Assembly: GCA_937948985.1 (NCBI GenBank)
Contig: CALFAK010000042.1
Span: forward strand, 1-37,256
DNA from: an uncultured Neomegalonema sp.
Lineage (GTDB): Bacteria > Pseudomonadota > Alphaproteobacteria > Rhodobacterales > Rhodobacteraceae
DNA: 37,256 nucleotides
Direction of reading: 5' to 3'
Below the pieces are notes generated by a model, which worked only from the letters and a program-made list of their open reading frames with translations, made no database searches and was not told where the DNA came from. Numbering within the stretch: the first letter of the stretch is position 1; each line of letters opens with the position of its first letter. The position numbers and the translations under genes are program-made. Below, piece by piece: positions 29,556-37,256 of this stretch.

Positions 29556-32354
29556 CTACTGGCCGAGCCGTTGCAGCAGGGCGGGAATATGCACCTGATC
29601 GGATTTGTACGAGCCGGTATAGGCGTACATCACCAGATTGACGCCAAAGCGCAGCGCCAACTCACGCCGCCGTTCACCGTTACGGCCCGACATTGGCAAC
29701 ATCCGCCGCCCGCGATCATCCATCGCCCACGCCCCTGCCCAGTCGTGACTGCCCACCATCACGGGCGAGACGCCATCATTTTTGAACGCGCCCTCTTCGG
29801 CCACTTTCTCGATATCTTCCGGCGGAGCGGCCTCGACCCAGACCTTGCCGCCATCCCAGCGCCCCGGAAACTCGTCCAGCAGGAAGAAACTCCGCCGCAG
29901 CACATGCCCCTCCGGCACAGGCGACAGGGGCGGCAGGTCCAACCCGCTCGTAAGTCGCCGCATCGCGCGCAGGCCCGGCGTATCACCACTTCCCAGCGCC
30001 AGATTACGGTCCCGTGTGTCCAGCAACAACATCCCGCCGCGCCGCATATATTCGTTCAACCGCGCAATCGCCTCGTCACTGGGGCGCGGTTGCTTGTCGG
30101 AAATACCCCAGTAAATCAGCGGATAGACCGCCAGTTCATCGGTCTCAAGGTTAACGCCCTTTGGATCACCAGGCTCCACCGAGGTCCGCTCGATCAGCGC
30201 ACGGGTCAGGCCATACAGGCCGGCGGCGGCAATCTTGTCAGATTTCTCGTCACCCGTGATGACATAGCCCAGCGATCCATCCAGCGCCGCCCGAACCGCC
30301 CGCTTCTCGGCCTCATCCGCCAGCGCCGGATCCGCCGCACCAAACGCCAGACAGGCGACCAACGCCGCCGCCACCGCCCCGCGCAGCTTTCCGGCCAACG
30401 CCAGCGCCGCCAGCGCGTCAATCATCAGCAGGCCAAGGGCCAGCGCGAGGAACCATGATTTCAATTCCGTCTCCTTACGCGCGCCCAGCGTCTCGATTAT
30501 CGCATTTTCCGGTGGTGGCGGTGCAGCGGCCAGCGTCGCATCCGCCGGCAGCAAATTATGCGCCCGCAACGCCCCCGCCTCGGCCCCGCCAACCGCCTGA
30601 TACAGGCCCGGCGGTGCGGTTTCAGACGCCGCTTTACCCAGCAACGCCCCTTCAATCGTCTTCGCCGCTTCTGGCGCATCACGCAGCACCCCGTCGGCCC
30701 CGATCAGGGACAGCGGCGACCAAAAGCCCGTCACCTCAACACCCGCTTGCGCATCACCGCCCACACCGAATGTCACAACCCGATCCAGCAATTCAATGAA
30801 CAGGCCGGACAACGGCAGCGTAGACCAACGCGGGTCCGCGCCTGTGTGGAACAATACAATCCGCCCGTCTCCGCGTTTGTCCGATGTCACCAGCGGCGCG
30901 CCATCGGTCAGCGAGGCCCAGGTGCGGGTCGGCAAATCAATATCCGGCTCGGCCAGCACCTGCTTGTTAATCCGCGCATCTTCAGGCGCTTCCAAGCCGG
31001 CAAACGGACTGTCCGGCGAGAATGACGCAATCTTCTGCGGCTCACCCCAAGACATCGCCCCGCCCAGATCACGGCCACCGGGACGCAAGCGCACGGGAAG
31101 CAGCGGATCATCCACCGCGCCGAAACTATTGCGTTGCTCATCCGCCGTCGCGGCCAGCGTCGGCCCGGCAAAACGGATCAACACCCCGCCTTCCTCAACC
31201 CATGCCAGCAAATCAGCGGCCTCCTGATCGGGGAACGCGCCGACATCGATCAAAACGATCACATCCGCATTCGCTTCCAACAGGTCGTCAATCGCCCCCT
31301 CGCGCAACTCGGTCGAGGTTTCCAGCGCATTTCGGACGTAGTGCGTGCCCGACAGCAACCGCTGCCCGCCCTCAGGACGCTCGCCTGAAACCAGCCCGAC
31401 GCGCTTGCGCCGCCAGCGGTCATCCAACAGTGAGACAGCGCCCGCATGGTTTTGCCCTTCGATCCCCAGCACAGCGATCCGGTTGCGCAGTTCCAGCGGC
31501 GCATCAAACACCGCATCCGCACTCATCGCCCCGGCCTCAAACGCGGCGGGGGCCACGGCGAGCGCACGGCGCGTCCCGTCATCCTCGGCGCTGTAACCAA
31601 TCACCTGCGCGGTGGCCTCTGCCCCTGCGGAGGCCCGCAAAACCTGCGCCCCAAGCCCGCCACCTTCGGGCGGTTTCGGCAACACAGCCCGCACCGTCAC
31701 TTCCGGACCCACCATCCGCAACTCACCCACTTCGGCCAGTTTCGCAGCCAGCGGCCCAAATTGCTCCTCACCATCCAGACCGTCATGCAGCCATACCGTC
31801 TGCGTCGCATCCCCCGCATCCGCTTCAAGTCGTGCAAACAGGTCAAAACGGTTCGGCGGCCATGCGGCGGGTTCCAGCGCCTCAATCCGCGCGCGCGCAT
31901 CAGCGGCGGTCAGTATTTCCGCCTCCCGCGCAACTTCCTGCTCACGGGCGAGAATTTCAAGCTGCACGGTAATTCCGGCCCGCTCGGCACGGCCAAGAAC
32001 ATCATTCGCGGCGGCAATCCGTGCATCCCAATCCGGCGCAGACGCCCAGCCGCCATCCATCACCAGCCGCAAAGGCCCGTCTCCGCGCAGGCTCTCACGC
32101 GGGTTCAGCAACGGCTGCGCAAACGCCAAAATCGCCAACCCCGCAATCACCATGCGCAGCAACAGTAACCACCACGGCGTCCGATCCGGTGTCTTCTCAG
32201 GCGGCTCCAACCCCAGCAGAATGGCAACACCGGGAAACCGCTCCCGCACAGGAGCGGGTGGCGTGGCACGCAGCAACCACCACAAAATCGGCAGCACCAG
32301 CAGACCAAGCAACAGCCAAGGGGTCGCGAAACCAAGCGCGCCAATCTGGATCAT
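29556..32354 (-). CDS. BatA-like N-terminal / DUF4159 membrane protein
   Basis: A 932-residue membrane protein. The N-terminus is of the aerotolerance BatA type, with helices at about 9-28 and 61-82 and the intervening RERFPGVAILLGLEPP stretch. A long, probably periplasmic, region follows, then two hydrophobic segments near 632-678. The last 250 residues fit DUF4159 (YPLIYWGISD, YMRRGGMLLLDTRD, RRELALRFGVNLVMYAYTGSYKSDQVH). The ATG at 32354 gives an ATGA overlap with the DUF58 gene and places the first helix right at the start; a longer frame to 32444 is unlikely. The function of DUF4159 is not established. Confidence 0.88.
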   Translation of the reverse strand: MIQIGALGFATPWLLLGLLVLPILWWLLRATPPAPVRERFPGVAILLGLEPPEKTPDRTPWWLLLLRMVIAGLAILAFAQPLLNPRESLRGDGPLRLVMDGGWASAPDWDARIAAANDVLGRAERAGITVQLEILAREQEVAREAEILTAADARARIEALEPAAWPPNRFDLFARLEADAGDATQTVWLHDGLDGEEQFGPLAAKLAEVGELRMVGPEVTVRAVLPKPPEGGGLGAQVLRASAGAEATAQVIGYSAEDDGTRRALAVAPAAFEAGAMSADAVFDAPLELRNRIAVLGIEGQNHAGAVSLLDDRWRRKRVGLVSGERPEGGQRLLSGTHYVRNALETSTELREGAIDDLLEANADVIVLIDVGAFPDQEAADLLAWVEEGGVLIRFAGPTLAATADEQRNSFGAVDDPLLPVRLRPGGRDLGGAMSWGEPQKIASFSPDSPFAGLEAPEDARINKQVLAEPDIDLPTRTWASLTDGAPLVTSDKRGDGRIVLFHTGADPRWSTLPLSGLFIELLDRVVTFGVGGDAQAGVEVTGFWSPLSLIGADGVLRDAPEAAKTIEGALLGKAASETAPPGLYQAVGGAEAGALRAHNLLPADATLAAAPPPPENAIIETLGARKETELKSWFLALALGLLMIDALAALALAGKLRGAVAAALVACLAFGAADPALADEAEKRAVRAALDGSLGYVITGDEKSDKIAAAGLYGLTRALIERTSVEPGDPKGVNLETDELAVYPLIYWGISDKQPRPSDEAIARLNEYMRRGGMLLLDTRDRNLALGSGDTPGLRAMRRLTSGLDLPPLSPVPEGHVLRRSFFLLDEFPGRWDGGKVWVEAAPPEDIEKVAEEGAFKNDGVSPVMVGSHDWAGAWAMDDRGRRMLPMSGRNGERRRELALRFGVNLVMYAYTGSYKSDQVHIPALLQRLGQ

Positions 32355-33238
32355 CCGCTCACCTTCTTCGATTGAAGCGTCTGGTAGATCATCATCAGCG
32401 CAGGGGTCACAGGCGTATCGGTGCGGTGAATCGCAAAATGCCACCCGGCTGTGCGCGCCATCTCGCGCAACGCATCACGGCGCTCCGACAAGCGTTTCTG
32501 ATAGGCTTCACGCAGCGATTCCGCCCGATCCGCATCGTAGCGCATACCGCCGCCAATGCTCTCAAACAGCACACGCCCCGAATACGGAAACGCTTCCTCA
32601 ACCGGGTCAACCACTTGCAGCATTACGCCCCGCACCCGACGCGCGATGGCCTTCGACAGCGCCGCGCCCAGCGCATCCATGTCACCGAAGAAATCACTGA
32701 TAAACAACCCGCGCGCTCCGGCGGTGTAAGACACTTCAGGCGGCGTTCCGCTCTCCGGCTGCTCACCCGCTTCAAACGACAGCGCGGTCGCCAGACGATC
32801 AACGCCCGTGCGCCCCTGCATGATCCGTCCCGCATCCTCACGCATCAGCGCAAACCGCTCATCCCCGCGCTCCAGCAGAACAGCGGTCGCCAGCGCCAGC
32901 ACCGCCGCACGGCGCGCTTTGGTCGTTCTGACATTCTTCGATTGAAACTGCATCGACGCCGAACTGTCCGGCCACAGGAACACACTCTGCGCCGTCTCCC
33001 ACTCCGTCTCGCGCACGAACAGCTCATCGGATCGCCCGGACCGTCGCCAATCTATCGAGCCGAGCGAGTCACCCGGTTGCGCATGGCGATACTGCCAAAA
33101 CGTCTCACCATTTCCGGCAGAGCGCCGCCCGTGGACACCCCATATCGACGCCGCAGCACGCTCCGCTTCGGCCAGCAATGGCGGCAGGGAGGAGGATGCG
33201 GCGACCGCATCAGCAGAAAGCTGGGAGGCTCCGCTCAC
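32351..33238 (-). CDS. DUF58 domain protein
   Basis: A 295-residue soluble protein of the DUF58 family, which are VWA-like partners of MoxR ATPases. The family signature is seen at residues 50-77 (YRHAQPGDSLGSIDW, then SGRSDELFVRE), followed by FLWPDSSASM, where DSSAS fits a metal-site DxSxS pattern. GTG at 33238 is chosen as start because it overlaps the moxR stop as GTGA; another GTG lies six bases further upstream. Its own stop overlaps the start of the DUF4159 gene. Biochemical role is unknown; the pairing with MoxR is a fixed pattern in many bacteria. Confidence 0.92.
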   Translation of the reverse strand: MSGASQLSADAVAASSSLPPLLAEAERAAASIWGVHGRRSAGNGETFWQYRHAQPGDSLGSIDWRRSGRSDELFVRETEWETAQSVFLWPDSSASMQFQSKNVRTTKARRAAVLALATAVLLERGDERFALMREDAGRIMQGRTGVDRLATALSFEAGEQPESGTPPEVSYTAGARGLFISDFFGDMDALGAALSKAIARRVRGVMLQVVDPVEEAFPYSGRVLFESIGGGMRYDADRAESLREAYQKRLSERRDALREMARTAGWHFAIHRTDTPVTPALMMIYQTLQSKKVSG

Positions 33239-34305
33239 GCGCACGCTTTCGCAACAGCCGTTTCAATCACGGATTCCAGCGTGACACCTTCGGCTTTCGC
33301 CGCAAAACTCAACGCCATCCGGTGCCGCAACGCGGGTTTCGCCAGCGCCGCCACATCATCCAAAGACGGCGCAAGCCGCCCCGACAACAACGCCCGCGCC
33401 CGTGCCGCCAGCATCAACGCTTGCGCAGCACGCGGCCCCGGCCCCCACGCCACAGATTTCGCCACCAGTTCCGGCGCACTCGCATCATCAGGACGGCAAG
33501 ACCGTACCAGCGACAGAATCGCCTCCGTCACCTTGTCCCCAACGGGCGCGCGGCGGACCAGCGTTTGCAGGTTCATCAACTCGCCCGGCGTCAGCACAGG
33601 CTGCGCATCGCCCTGACTGATCCCTGTGGTCGCGAACAGAATATCGCGTTCCTCATCCAGCGTCGGGTAATCCACCACAATCTCCAGCAGAAAACGGTCA
33701 AGCTGCGCTTCGGGCAGCGGATACGCACCTTCCTGCTCCAACGGGTTTTGCGTGGCCAGCACGTGGAACGGTTGCGGCAAATCCCGCATCTCCCCCGCGA
33801 TCGTCACCTGCTTCTCCTGCATCGCTTGCAGCAGTGCCGATTGCGTGCGCGGGCTGGCACGATTGATCTCATCGGCCATCAGCAACTGGCAGAACACCGG
33901 ACCCTTGATAAACTTAAACGTCCGCGACCCGTCCGTCCCCGTCTCCAGCACCTCGGACCCGAGAATATCCGCCGGCATCAGATCGGGCGTAAATTGCACC
34001 CGCTTCATATCCATGCCCAGCACAGTGCCCAACGTCTCGACCAGCAACGTCTTCGCTAATCCCGGCACACCAACCAGCAACCCGTGCCCGCCGGACAGAA
34101 TCGCCGCCAGCGACAATTCGACCACCGTATCCTGCCCGATAATCTTCTTCGCAATCTCCTGACGCACCTTCGCCAACGTCTCGGCGGCGCGCTCGGCTTC
34201 GGCTACAGGATCGGATGAATCAGCGCGCGGGGCATCGGCGGTAAGGGTATCCACGGGGGCGGCTCCATTATTTTTGCCTGTCGCACAGGCCGTATCATGC
34301 GTCAT
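33235..34305 (-). CDS. MoxR-family AAA+ ATPase
   Basis: A 356-residue AAA+ protein, thought to act as a chaperone that matures or remodels VWA-domain partners. Walker A is GVPGLAKT (79-86), Walker B with the sensor region is LLMADEINRASP (about 141-152), and the MoxR motif LATQNPLEQEGAYPLPEAQLDRF is present in adjacent halves. An acidic N-terminal tail of about 35 residues precedes the ATPase core. It heads the operon MoxR-DUF58-DUF4159-VWA, with overlaps or gaps of 10 bp or less throughout. It diverges from the DUF1285 gene across 151 bp that must hold both promoters. Confidence 0.94.
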   Translation of the reverse strand: MTHDTACATGKNNGAAPVDTLTADAPRADSSDPVAEAERAAETLAKVRQEIAKKIIGQDTVVELSLAAILSGGHGLLVGVPGLAKTLLVETLGTVLGMDMKRVQFTPDLMPADILGSEVLETGTDGSRTFKFIKGPVFCQLLMADEINRASPRTQSALLQAMQEKQVTIAGEMRDLPQPFHVLATQNPLEQEGAYPLPEAQLDRFLLEIVVDYPTLDEERDILFATTGISQGDAQPVLTPGELMNLQTLVRRAPVGDKVTEAILSLVRSCRPDDASAPELVAKSVAWGPGPRAAQALMLAARARALLSGRLAPSLDDVAALAKPALRHRMALSFAAKAEGVTLESVIETAVAKACA

Positions 34306-34456
34306 ACTGGTTAAAAGCGCTCACAAAGCTAAACAATGTATTACGTTATAGTTATGTCATTGCGCCGCCGTTACCAGTCAAACATCAGACTACGGCGCCG
34401 TGGCAAGGATCGTCCGTGTCTTCTCACACAAGCGCACATAAGATTGAGGCATCAGA

Positions 34457-35044
34457 ATGTCAGATAAACCCGCCCCCGACGCGTCCGCCCTGCCCGGCAC
34501 CGGATCGTTACTGACACAGGCGCAAAAGGCCGCAAAAAAAGGCCCGCCCCCCGTTCATCTCTGGAATCCCGATTTCTGCGGTGATCTCGACATGCGCATC
34601 GCCCGCGACGGCACGTGGTTTTATCAGGGCACCCCGATTGGCCGCCCCGAACTCGTCCGTCTCTTCGCGTCAATTTTGCGCAAGGATGATGAAAAATATT
34701 TTCTCGTCACCCCCGTCGAAAAAGTCGGCATCGCCGTCGATGACGCCCCCTTCGTGGCGATTGATTTCGACGTGGAGCCATCCTCACCCCCCGTCCTCGT
34801 CTTCCAAACCAATGTCGGCGATGTGGTTCGCGCGGGGGCTGAAAACGCCATTCGTGTCAGCGAAGACCCTGTTACGGGCGAGCCTGCACCCTATATTCAT
34901 GTCAGACGCGGGCTTGAGGCGTTGATAGATCGTAAATCATTTTATCGCCTTGCTGATCTCAGCGTCGAGGCGGACACCGCCAACGGTCCCCGTATGGTTG
35001 TGCGCTCCGACGGTGTGGATTTCGAGATCGGCCCCGCCGTTTAG
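34457..35044 (+). CDS. DUF1285 family protein
   Basis: A 195-residue cytoplasmic protein that fits the DUF1285 family: PPVHLWNPDFCGDLDMRIARDGTWFYQG and PIGRPELVRLFASILRKDD near the N-terminus, then YFLVTPVEKVGI and VDDAPF. The last part (RRGLEALIDRKSFYRLADL) also fits. The function of the family is not known. GAGG lies seven bases before the ATG. It is followed by nudL after 20 bp and then cca, an order common in Rhodobacterales and Rhizobiales. Confidence 0.9.
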   Translation: MSDKPAPDASALPGTGSLLTQAQKAAKKGPPPVHLWNPDFCGDLDMRIARDGTWFYQGTPIGRPELVRLFASILRKDDEKYFLVTPVEKVGIAVDDAPFVAIDFDVEPSSPPVLVFQTNVGDVVRAGAENAIRVSEDPVTGEPAPYIHVRRGLEALIDRKSFYRLADLSVEADTANGPRMVVRSDGVDFEIGPAV

Positions 35045-35064
35045 CAGACCCTTACAAGGATTAA

Positions 35065-35676
35065 ATGAGTACAACGAAGACACATATTCTCGCCGCCCTG
35101 CGCGGTACAGGCCGCGATCAGGACGGCGCACCCGCTACGGCCATCAAAAAGCGCCGCCGCGCGGCGGTGCTGTGCCCGATTGTTGAGCGTCCGCATGGCA
35201 TGTCAGTGATGTTCACCCTGCGCGCTGCCCATCTCAACGTCCATGCAGGGCAAATCTCCTTCCCCGGCGGCAAAATCGACCCAACCGACCACTCCCCTCT
35301 ACAGGCCGCCCTGCGTGAAGCGGATGAGGAAATCGGTCTGCCTTCAACGCATGTCGATATCCTGGGCGCGCTCGGCCCTTACGACACCAGCACAGGCTTC
35401 ATCGTCACGCCTTTCGTCGGCATGGTTCAATCGGGCTTCCGGCCCATCGCCAACCCTGCGGAAGTGGCCGAGGTTTTCGAGGTGCCATTCGATTTCCTGA
35501 TGGACACGCGCAATCACGAACGCATCGAAGTCATGCGCGACGGGCGCAAGCGGGCCTTCTATCAGATGGTTTATGACGATTACCGGATCTGGGGCGCGAC
35601 GGCGGGAATGCTGCGCAACCTAGCAACGCGCCTCCATGCTGTATCGCAGGACCAACCGCTAACGGCCCAAATGTGA
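35065..35676 (+). CDS. Nudix hydrolase of the CoA pyrophosphatase (NudL) type
   Basis: A 203-residue Nudix enzyme, probably cleaving coenzyme A or its derivatives to phosphopantetheine and ADP. The subfamily signature is seen: LNVHAGQISFPGGKIDPTD followed by ALREADEEIGL, the Nudix helix with its metal-binding glutamates. The Nudix spacing differs from the general consensus by one residue, which fits the NudL subfamily pattern. AAGGA precedes the ATG by four bases. Substrate is inferred from the family only. It likely shares a transcript with the DUF1285 gene. Confidence 0.9.
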   Translation: MSTTKTHILAALRGTGRDQDGAPATAIKKRRRAAVLCPIVERPHGMSVMFTLRAAHLNVHAGQISFPGGKIDPTDHSPLQAALREADEEIGLPSTHVDILGALGPYDTSTGFIVTPFVGMVQSGFRPIANPAEVAEVFEVPFDFLMDTRNHERIEVMRDGRKRAFYQMVYDDYRIWGATAGMLRNLATRLHAVSQDQPLTAQM

Positions 35677-35824
35677 ATAATCGCAGTTTACAGACCCGTT
35701 TACTCTCTATCAGTGTTAAAATTGTAGTCTCATCAGTTGAATTAAGCGTCTTCCGCCACGATTCGCGGCTATATTGATTCGGATGCGGGCCATATGATGC
35801 AACACTAATGTTGAGGGTAATTGC

Positions 35825-37024
35825 ATGACCGAGACCATTCGGGGCGAGTGGCTGAATGCGACAGAGACCAAGACAGTAATCGCCGCATTATCTGATGGGG
35901 GCGCAACGCCGCGCTTTGTGGGCGGGTGCGTTCGCGACGCACTGGTCGGGCGTGCGATCCATGACATTGATATCGCCGTAGATGTGGAACCTGACACCAC
36001 CGTCAGCGCGCTCGAAAACGCGGGTATCCGCGTCATTCCCACAGGTTTCTCACATGGTACCGTCACCGCCGTTATCGGCAAGCGCAACTTTGAAATCACC
36101 TCCCTGCGCAAAGACATTGAAACCGATGGCCGCCACGCCAAAGTGACCTACACAAAAGATTGGCGCGAGGATGCGGCGCGGCGTGATTTCACCATGAATG
36201 CGCTCTACGCCACCCCGGACGGCACCGTGATCGACGTTTTGGGCAAAAGCCTCAGTGATTTGGCGGCGCGGCGCGTGCGTTTTATCGGCAATGCGGCAGA
36301 CCGTATCAAAGAAGACTATCTGCGCATCCTGCGCCTTTTCCGCTTTCACGCGTGGTATGGCGATGGTGAGATGGAACCACAAGCATTGGTCGCTTGCGCT
36401 TCGCTCAGCGGCGGCTTGGCTGGCCTCTCAAAGGAGCGCATCGGCTCGGAAATGCTCAAACTGCTCGCCGCACCAAAGCCCGCCATCGCAACCGATATGA
36501 TGTTCCAAACGGGCGTCTTGAACGTGATACTGCCGCAAGTGAAAGCGAACCCGGCAATGGCGGCGCTGGAAGCGGCGGAGAGCCGGATCGGTATTTCGCC
36601 AAATCCGATACGCCGCCTGGCAATGCTGATTGATGATGCGGATATCGTGACAGTGGGCCGCGCCCTGCGCCTTTCCAACGACAACCTGCGCGACCTGCGG
36701 GACCGCAAACCGCCCGCCTATGCCATCAATGATGCCGCGTCCGCCCGCCGGATCGGGTACAAACGCGGCGACGCGGCGGGGCGTGATGTGACGCTGATTC
36801 AAGCGGCGAATACCGGCAGACCACTGGAAACCCGCCTTGTCCCGCTGATCATTGAAGGCTCAAAGAATGTCATGCCCGTGAAAGCCGGTGACCTCTTGGA
36901 AGCGGGTATGGAACCGGGGCCGGACATCGGCAAAGCCCTTGATGAGATCGAAACGATGTGGATCGAAAGTGATTTCACCCTCGACCGCGCAACACTCCTC
37001 GGCGGCATTGGCAGAGCCGCGTAG
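35825..37024 (+). CDS. cca: CCA tRNA nucleotidyltransferase
   Basis: A 399-residue class II nucleotidyltransferase that adds or repairs the CCA end of tRNAs. The catalytic motif GGCVRDAL with D47 and D49 (HDIDIAV) is near the N-terminus, then GTVTAVIGKRNFEITSLR and the RRDFTMNALY motif. The RNA-binding motif KEDYLRILRLFRFHAWYG follows. The C-terminal third is less conserved, as usual. GAGGG lies upstream of the ATG at 35825. It follows nudL by 148 bp, so it may have its own promoter. Confidence 0.94.
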   Translation: MTETIRGEWLNATETKTVIAALSDGGATPRFVGGCVRDALVGRAIHDIDIAVDVEPDTTVSALENAGIRVIPTGFSHGTVTAVIGKRNFEITSLRKDIETDGRHAKVTYTKDWREDAARRDFTMNALYATPDGTVIDVLGKSLSDLAARRVRFIGNAADRIKEDYLRILRLFRFHAWYGDGEMEPQALVACASLSGGLAGLSKERIGSEMLKLLAAPKPAIATDMMFQTGVLNVILPQVKANPAMAALEAAESRIGISPNPIRRLAMLIDDADIVTVGRALRLSNDNLRDLRDRKPPAYAINDAASARRIGYKRGDAAGRDVTLIQAANTGRPLETRLVPLIIEGSKNVMPVKAGDLLEAGMEPGPDIGKALDEIETMWIESDFTLDRATLLGGIGRAA

Positions 37025-37048
37025 ACTCACCTTACCGCGAATGAGTCT
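37024..37048 (+). terminator. Weak inverted repeat after cca
   Basis: GACTCA (37024-37029) and TGAGTC (37043-37048) form a 6-bp inverted repeat that begins at the cca stop codon. There is no T-run directly after it, though GGTTTT follows a few bases later. It may help end the transcript. Confidence 0.3.
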
Positions 37049-37192
37049 GCAGCGGTTTTGGGCCGACACCCGTTTTCGCTCCGATGCGGGCAGGCTTTTG
37101 CCGGGGCAATCGCGTATAAAACAGGCTCATTCTCCGACAATCCACCAGACGCGCCAAGGTGATCGCTTGAAAGCGGGAGCCAATCTATCAGC

Positions 37193-37224
37193 GTCATTGT
37201 CGGGCTTGTCCCACGAATGTCCGG
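37193..37224. repeat. REP-like unit at the right edge
   Basis: GTCATTGTCGGGCTTGT at this site matches GTCATTGCCGAACTTGT at 17265 with three differences, though its right arm is degraded. It lies in the 232-bp gene-free stretch after cca and shows that the palindrome at 17.27 kb belongs to a dispersed family. Confidence 0.5.
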
Positions 37225-37256
37225 CAGTATGCCGGTGTTATAAAGCCTTGTCTTAC

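Noticed and set aside
28989-33616. Long plus-strand frames (489 and 531 codons) opposite the DUF4159, DUF58 and MoxR genes
   Set aside because: Antisense shadows over well-supported genes; low-complexity arginine/proline-rich products and no start context.

Overview
This is a stretch of an alphaproteobacterial chromosome, most likely Rhodobacterales or a close relative. The evidence is the gene order dusB-ntrB-ntrC-ntrY-ntrX-trkA-trkH-hfq-hflX, a fused IspDF, an Hfq that is close to the Rhodobacter type, and the MoxR/DUF58/DUF4159 block near nudL and cca. GC content is moderately high, lower in the tadG-like gene around 24.7-26.3 kb. I found no rRNA, tRNA, CRISPR array or prophage.

Layout. 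0-0.26 kb: the first codons of an IS3-like transposase running off the left edge, followed by two adjacent palindromic elements. 0.27-3.8 kb (minus strand): an ammonium transporter, then the coupled set ispDF-pgpA-pncC. 3.86-16.0 kb (plus strand): a nine-gene co-directional run covering tRNA dihydrouridine synthesis, two nitrogen two-component systems (NtrBC, NtrYX), potassium uptake (TrkA, TrkH) and RNA/ribosome factors (Hfq, HflX). 16.0-17.2 kb (minus): an FAD monooxygenase. 17.2-17.6 kb: a repeat- and hairpin-rich non-coding stretch. 17.6-22.6 kb (minus): recG, an unknown membrane protein and ligA. 22.6-23.4 kb: a long non-coding gap. 23.4-26.3 kb (plus): folB overlapping a glycosyltransferase, then a lone TadG/VWA protein. 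26.5-34.3 kb (minus): an uncharacterised protein and then a four-gene MoxR-DUF58-DUF4159-VWA-like membrane operon. 34.5-37.0 kb (plus): DUF1285, a NudL-type Nudix hydrolase and CCA tRNA nucleotidyltransferase.

Most of the content is housekeeping. The strongest unexplained signal is at window scale. The plus strand is G-rich up to about 17.2 kb and C-rich from about 17.6 kb onward, whichever strand the genes lie on. The FAD monooxygenase and recG are both minus-strand neighbours yet carry opposite skew. A G-to-C switch of this polarity is what a replication terminus, or the edge of a recent inversion, would give, and it falls inside the repeat-rich gap. Other points of interest are a 55-70 bp hairpin element present twice (190-257 and 24645-24699), a REP-like palindrome family, a hairpin that overlaps the amt ribosome-binding site, and the poorly characterised MoxR operon.
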